Source: Bacillota bacterium (GTDB lineage Bacteria > Bacillota > Desulfitobacteriia > Desulfitobacteriales > Desulfitobacteriaceae). Taken from it: a stretch of DNA of 17,416 nucleotides. Of this stretch, positions 15,831 through 17,416 are shown piece by piece. The stretch is from positions 1 to 17,416 of the forward strand of contig JAEWCM010000112.1 of the NCBI GenBank assembly GCA_023390635.1, given 5' to 3'. Each line of letters opens with the position of its first letter. The first letter of the stretch is position 1. The notes below the pieces were generated by a model. It was not told where the DNA came from. It saw only the letters and a list, made by a program, of their open reading frames with translations, and ran no database searches. The translations under genes were made by a program, and so were the position numbers.

Positions 15831-15974
15831 TGTCTGTTTGCTTGAAAGCTGTGATGATATCTTTCCTGAGCACATATAATGCATAAGAAAAAAGCGTATG
15901 GGGAAGGATGGGGATGTTCATGGATGGGAAGGGTCTTTCGGTGGCAGCTGTATCCCTGATCAAATTCAAAACTT

Positions 15975-16018
15975 GTCCGATATTCGGCAACGTTGCCGAA
16001 TATCGGACGGGCTTTTAA
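15975..16018 (+). terminator. Perfect 34-bp palindrome, likely terminator after the alcohol dehydrogenase
   Basis: Positions 15975-15991 (GTCCGATATTCGGCAAC) are exactly complementary to 15992-16008, giving 17-bp arms with no spacer. As RNA the hairpin would close with a small AACGTT-centred loop. It is followed by GGGCTTTTAACTCTTTT, a modest U-rich tract. It lies 144 bp after the dehydrogenase stop. The stretch in between (15831-15974) has no convincing gene; it contains a TATAAT (15875-15880) without a -35 partner. Confidence 0.6.
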
Positions 16019-16364
16019 CTCTTTTCCGGCCTCTGAGCGCACGCCCATGTGATTGCGGCGGTTGAGTATAATAGGATGGTTTAGGCTTTGCCCGGAAAGA
16101 TTGTGAGGCACATGATTGTCTTGGGGATTTGTGGATTAATTTAAAAAAGTGGATTTATATTATATTTTAGTGAACTTAATTTACATATGACTTCGGTGCG
16201 AACCCAAAGTGAACATAAAATCCCTGGGGGATTCGCACCGGAAAATGATAATAAATTTATTTAAATGTGATGTTAAATTTAATTTATGTTGGGTTTGTAG
16301 TAAAATGGGTAATGGAAGAAATTAAAAATGAGCTGTAAAAGGCGCTTTTTTGATACTTTTTGCT
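16019..16364 (+). promoter_or_regulatory. CRISPR leader region
   Basis: This gene-free stretch lies directly upstream of the first CRISPR repeat. It is the leader side because the degenerate repeat is at the other end of the array. The left part (to about 16140) is mixed and holds a TATAAT (16067-16072) without a clear -35 box. From 16141 it is very AT-rich and includes an inverted repeat (16194-16240) and a weak -10-like TAAAAT (16301-16306) that could drive the pre-crRNA. I find no recognisable remnant of cas2 or any other cas gene. Confidence 0.65.
16194..16240 (+). repeat. Inverted repeat within the CRISPR leader
   Basis: CGGTGCGAA (16194-16202) is exactly complementary to TTCGCACCG (16232-16240). 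The inner CCC (16203-16205) can pair with GGG (16228-16230) past one bulged A. The loop contains AAAGTGAACATAAAATCC. A GC-rich dyad in an AT-rich leader is conspicuous. From memory, similar GGTGCGAACC...GGTTCGCACC blocks occur next to subtype I-C arrays, but I could not check this. Confidence 0.6.
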
Positions 16365-17397
16365 GTCGCTCTCTACGAGAGAGCGTGGATTGAAATACCA
16401 TTGTCCTGCGCTCCATGCTGGATAATAACCGCGTCGCTCTCTACGAGAGAGCGTGGATTGAAATCCCCTGCTGGCGCTGCTTCAGCTCTGATTTTGTCGT
16501 CGCTCTCTACGAGAGAGCGTGGATTGAAATTTTAAAAATCATGGCTTGGTGTTTAGATTCAAGTCGCTCTCTACGAGAGAGCGTGGATTGAAATAAAGTC
16601 GCTGCCGCCGTCAACGTTTGTCCATGGGTCGCTCTCTACGAGAGAGCGTGGATTGAAATGACCTCACAACGGAGGACGGACTAAAAACCTATGTCGCTCT
16701 CTACGAGAGAGCGTGGATTGAAATCATTGTAAATTTCAAGCAAGCCTATCAGCCTTTCTAGTCGCTCTCTACGAGAGAGCGTGGATTGAAATTGGTTTCG
16801 CAGATCTCGGAGCCAACCATGCATCCACGTCGCTCTCTACGAGAGAGCGTGGATTGAAATTTTGCCCGCAAGGAATACAAAATGATCAAGGCTGTCGCTC
16901 TCTACGAGAGAGCGTGGATTGAAATTATCAATAAAAGATCATAAACTTTAGACGATTCGAGTCGCTCTCTACGAGAGAGCGTGGATTGAAATCAGTTATG
17001 ATCATTGTATCCCGCCTTATCTACAGCCTGTCGCTCTCTACGAGAGAGCGTGGATTGAAATGCCTTATGGTGGACAGCGACAAAAAAAAGATGGCAGGTC
17101 GCTCTCTACGAGAGAGCGTGGATTGAAATCTTAGAGAGAGCGAAAAAACGCTGGGGCCTACCAATGTCGCTCTCTACGAGAGAGCGTGGATTGAAATTCA
17201 ATCGCTTTTACGTTCTGAGTGCAATATTCAGTCGCTCTCTACGAGAGAGCGTGGATTGAAATTAATTTATCTATATATTACCATACTCTCCGCCAGCGTC
17301 GCTCTCTACGAGAGAGCGTGGATTGAAATACCCACTGTTAAATCCTCCCAAAAAATACTTTTTATGTCGCTCTCTACGAGAGAGCGTGGATTTAAAT
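16365..17397 (+). CRISPR. CRISPR array, subtype I-C-like, 16 repeats and 15 spacers
   Basis: Sixteen 32-nt repeats start at 16365, 16433, 16499, 16563, 16628, 16693, 16761, 16829, 16894, 16961, 17030, 17098, 17166, 17231, 17298 and 17366. Each begins GTCGCTCTCTACG and ends GCGTGGATTGAAAT. The first fifteen are identical. The last has GATTTAAAT in place of GATTGAAAT, marking the leader-distal end. Spacers are 36, 34, 32, 33, 33, 36, 36, 33, 35, 37, 36, 36, 33, 35 and 36 nt, all different. The repeat folds as an 8-bp stem CGCTCTCT/AGAGAGCG with an ACG loop. The 3' TGGATTGAAAT would be the 11-nt 5' handle of crRNAs in the Cas5-processed I-C pathway. The transcribed strand is +. The 19 bases after the last repeat are trailer. 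No cas gene is in the window. Confidence 0.98.
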
Positions 17398-17416
17398 AAT
17401 ACGGGCCACCTCAGAC

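Noticed and set aside
15920..16018. Small ORF of 32 codons running through the 34-bp palindrome
   Set aside because: Half of it is the palindrome itself, the ribosome site is weak and the protein has no recognisable features.
16129..16156. Two GTGGATT-like stretches resembling the 3' end of the CRISPR repeat upstream of the array
   Set aside because: Only about 7 bases match in AT-rich DNA and the stem part of the repeat is missing, so they are not degenerate repeats.
16050..16170. Possible cas2 remnant upstream of the CRISPR leader
   Set aside because: None of the forward frames I read here shows the Cas2 pattern; only short unrelated peptides are found.
16350..16535. Open reading frame across the first CRISPR repeats (repeating ERAWIE peptide)
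   Set aside because: It is created by translation of CRISPR repeats; it has no ribosome site and the repeat periodicity explains it.

Overview
The window reads as a chromosomal segment of a low-to-moderate GC, anaerobic-type Firmicute. A Desulfitobacterium/Peptococcaceae-like clostridial relative is my guess, from AddA, the Gram-positive style Shine-Dalgarno sites, frequent TTG/GTG starts and gene types. It is not proven by a marker gene. All protein genes lie on the + strand except one AraC-type regulator.

Positions 1-7946 hold a co-directional housekeeping block: the 3' end of addA (recombination helicase-nuclease), a CBS-CBS-ACT sensor protein with its own promoter, a THUMP-type RNA guanine methyltransferase, a cardiolipin synthase, asparaginyl-tRNA synthetase, and an alpha-phosphoglucomutase/phosphomannomutase. 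Positions 7947-8200 contain a structured repeat element and a bidirectional terminator that separates this block from the convergent AraC-family gene (9082-8201). That gene fuses an AraC DNA-binding domain to a beta-sandwich-like C-terminal domain, and the second domain has its own strong internal ribosome binding site.

Positions 9298-14516 form a signalling-transport module: an OmpR-type response regulator, a two-TM histidine kinase with an extracytoplasmic sensor region, an ABC ATPase and an FtsX/MacB-type permease of about 780 residues. An array of four 11-bp direct repeats sits exactly where the -35 box should be upstream of the ABC genes. This makes the ABC pair the probable target of the response regulator. 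A second copy of the structured repeat element follows the permease gene. An iron-dependent alcohol dehydrogenase (14736-15830) with its own promoter comes next and ends before a perfect 34-bp palindrome that acts as a likely terminator.

The right end (about 16019-17416) is a CRISPR leader followed by an array of 16 repeats and 15 spacers. The 32-nt repeat is of the subtype I-C kind. No cas gene lies next to the leader, so the array is detached from its cas operon on this side. The least ordinary items are the two copies of the structured element, whose outer stems differ in sequence yet stay complementary, the regulator repeat array, the internal start in the AraC gene and the cas-less I-C array.
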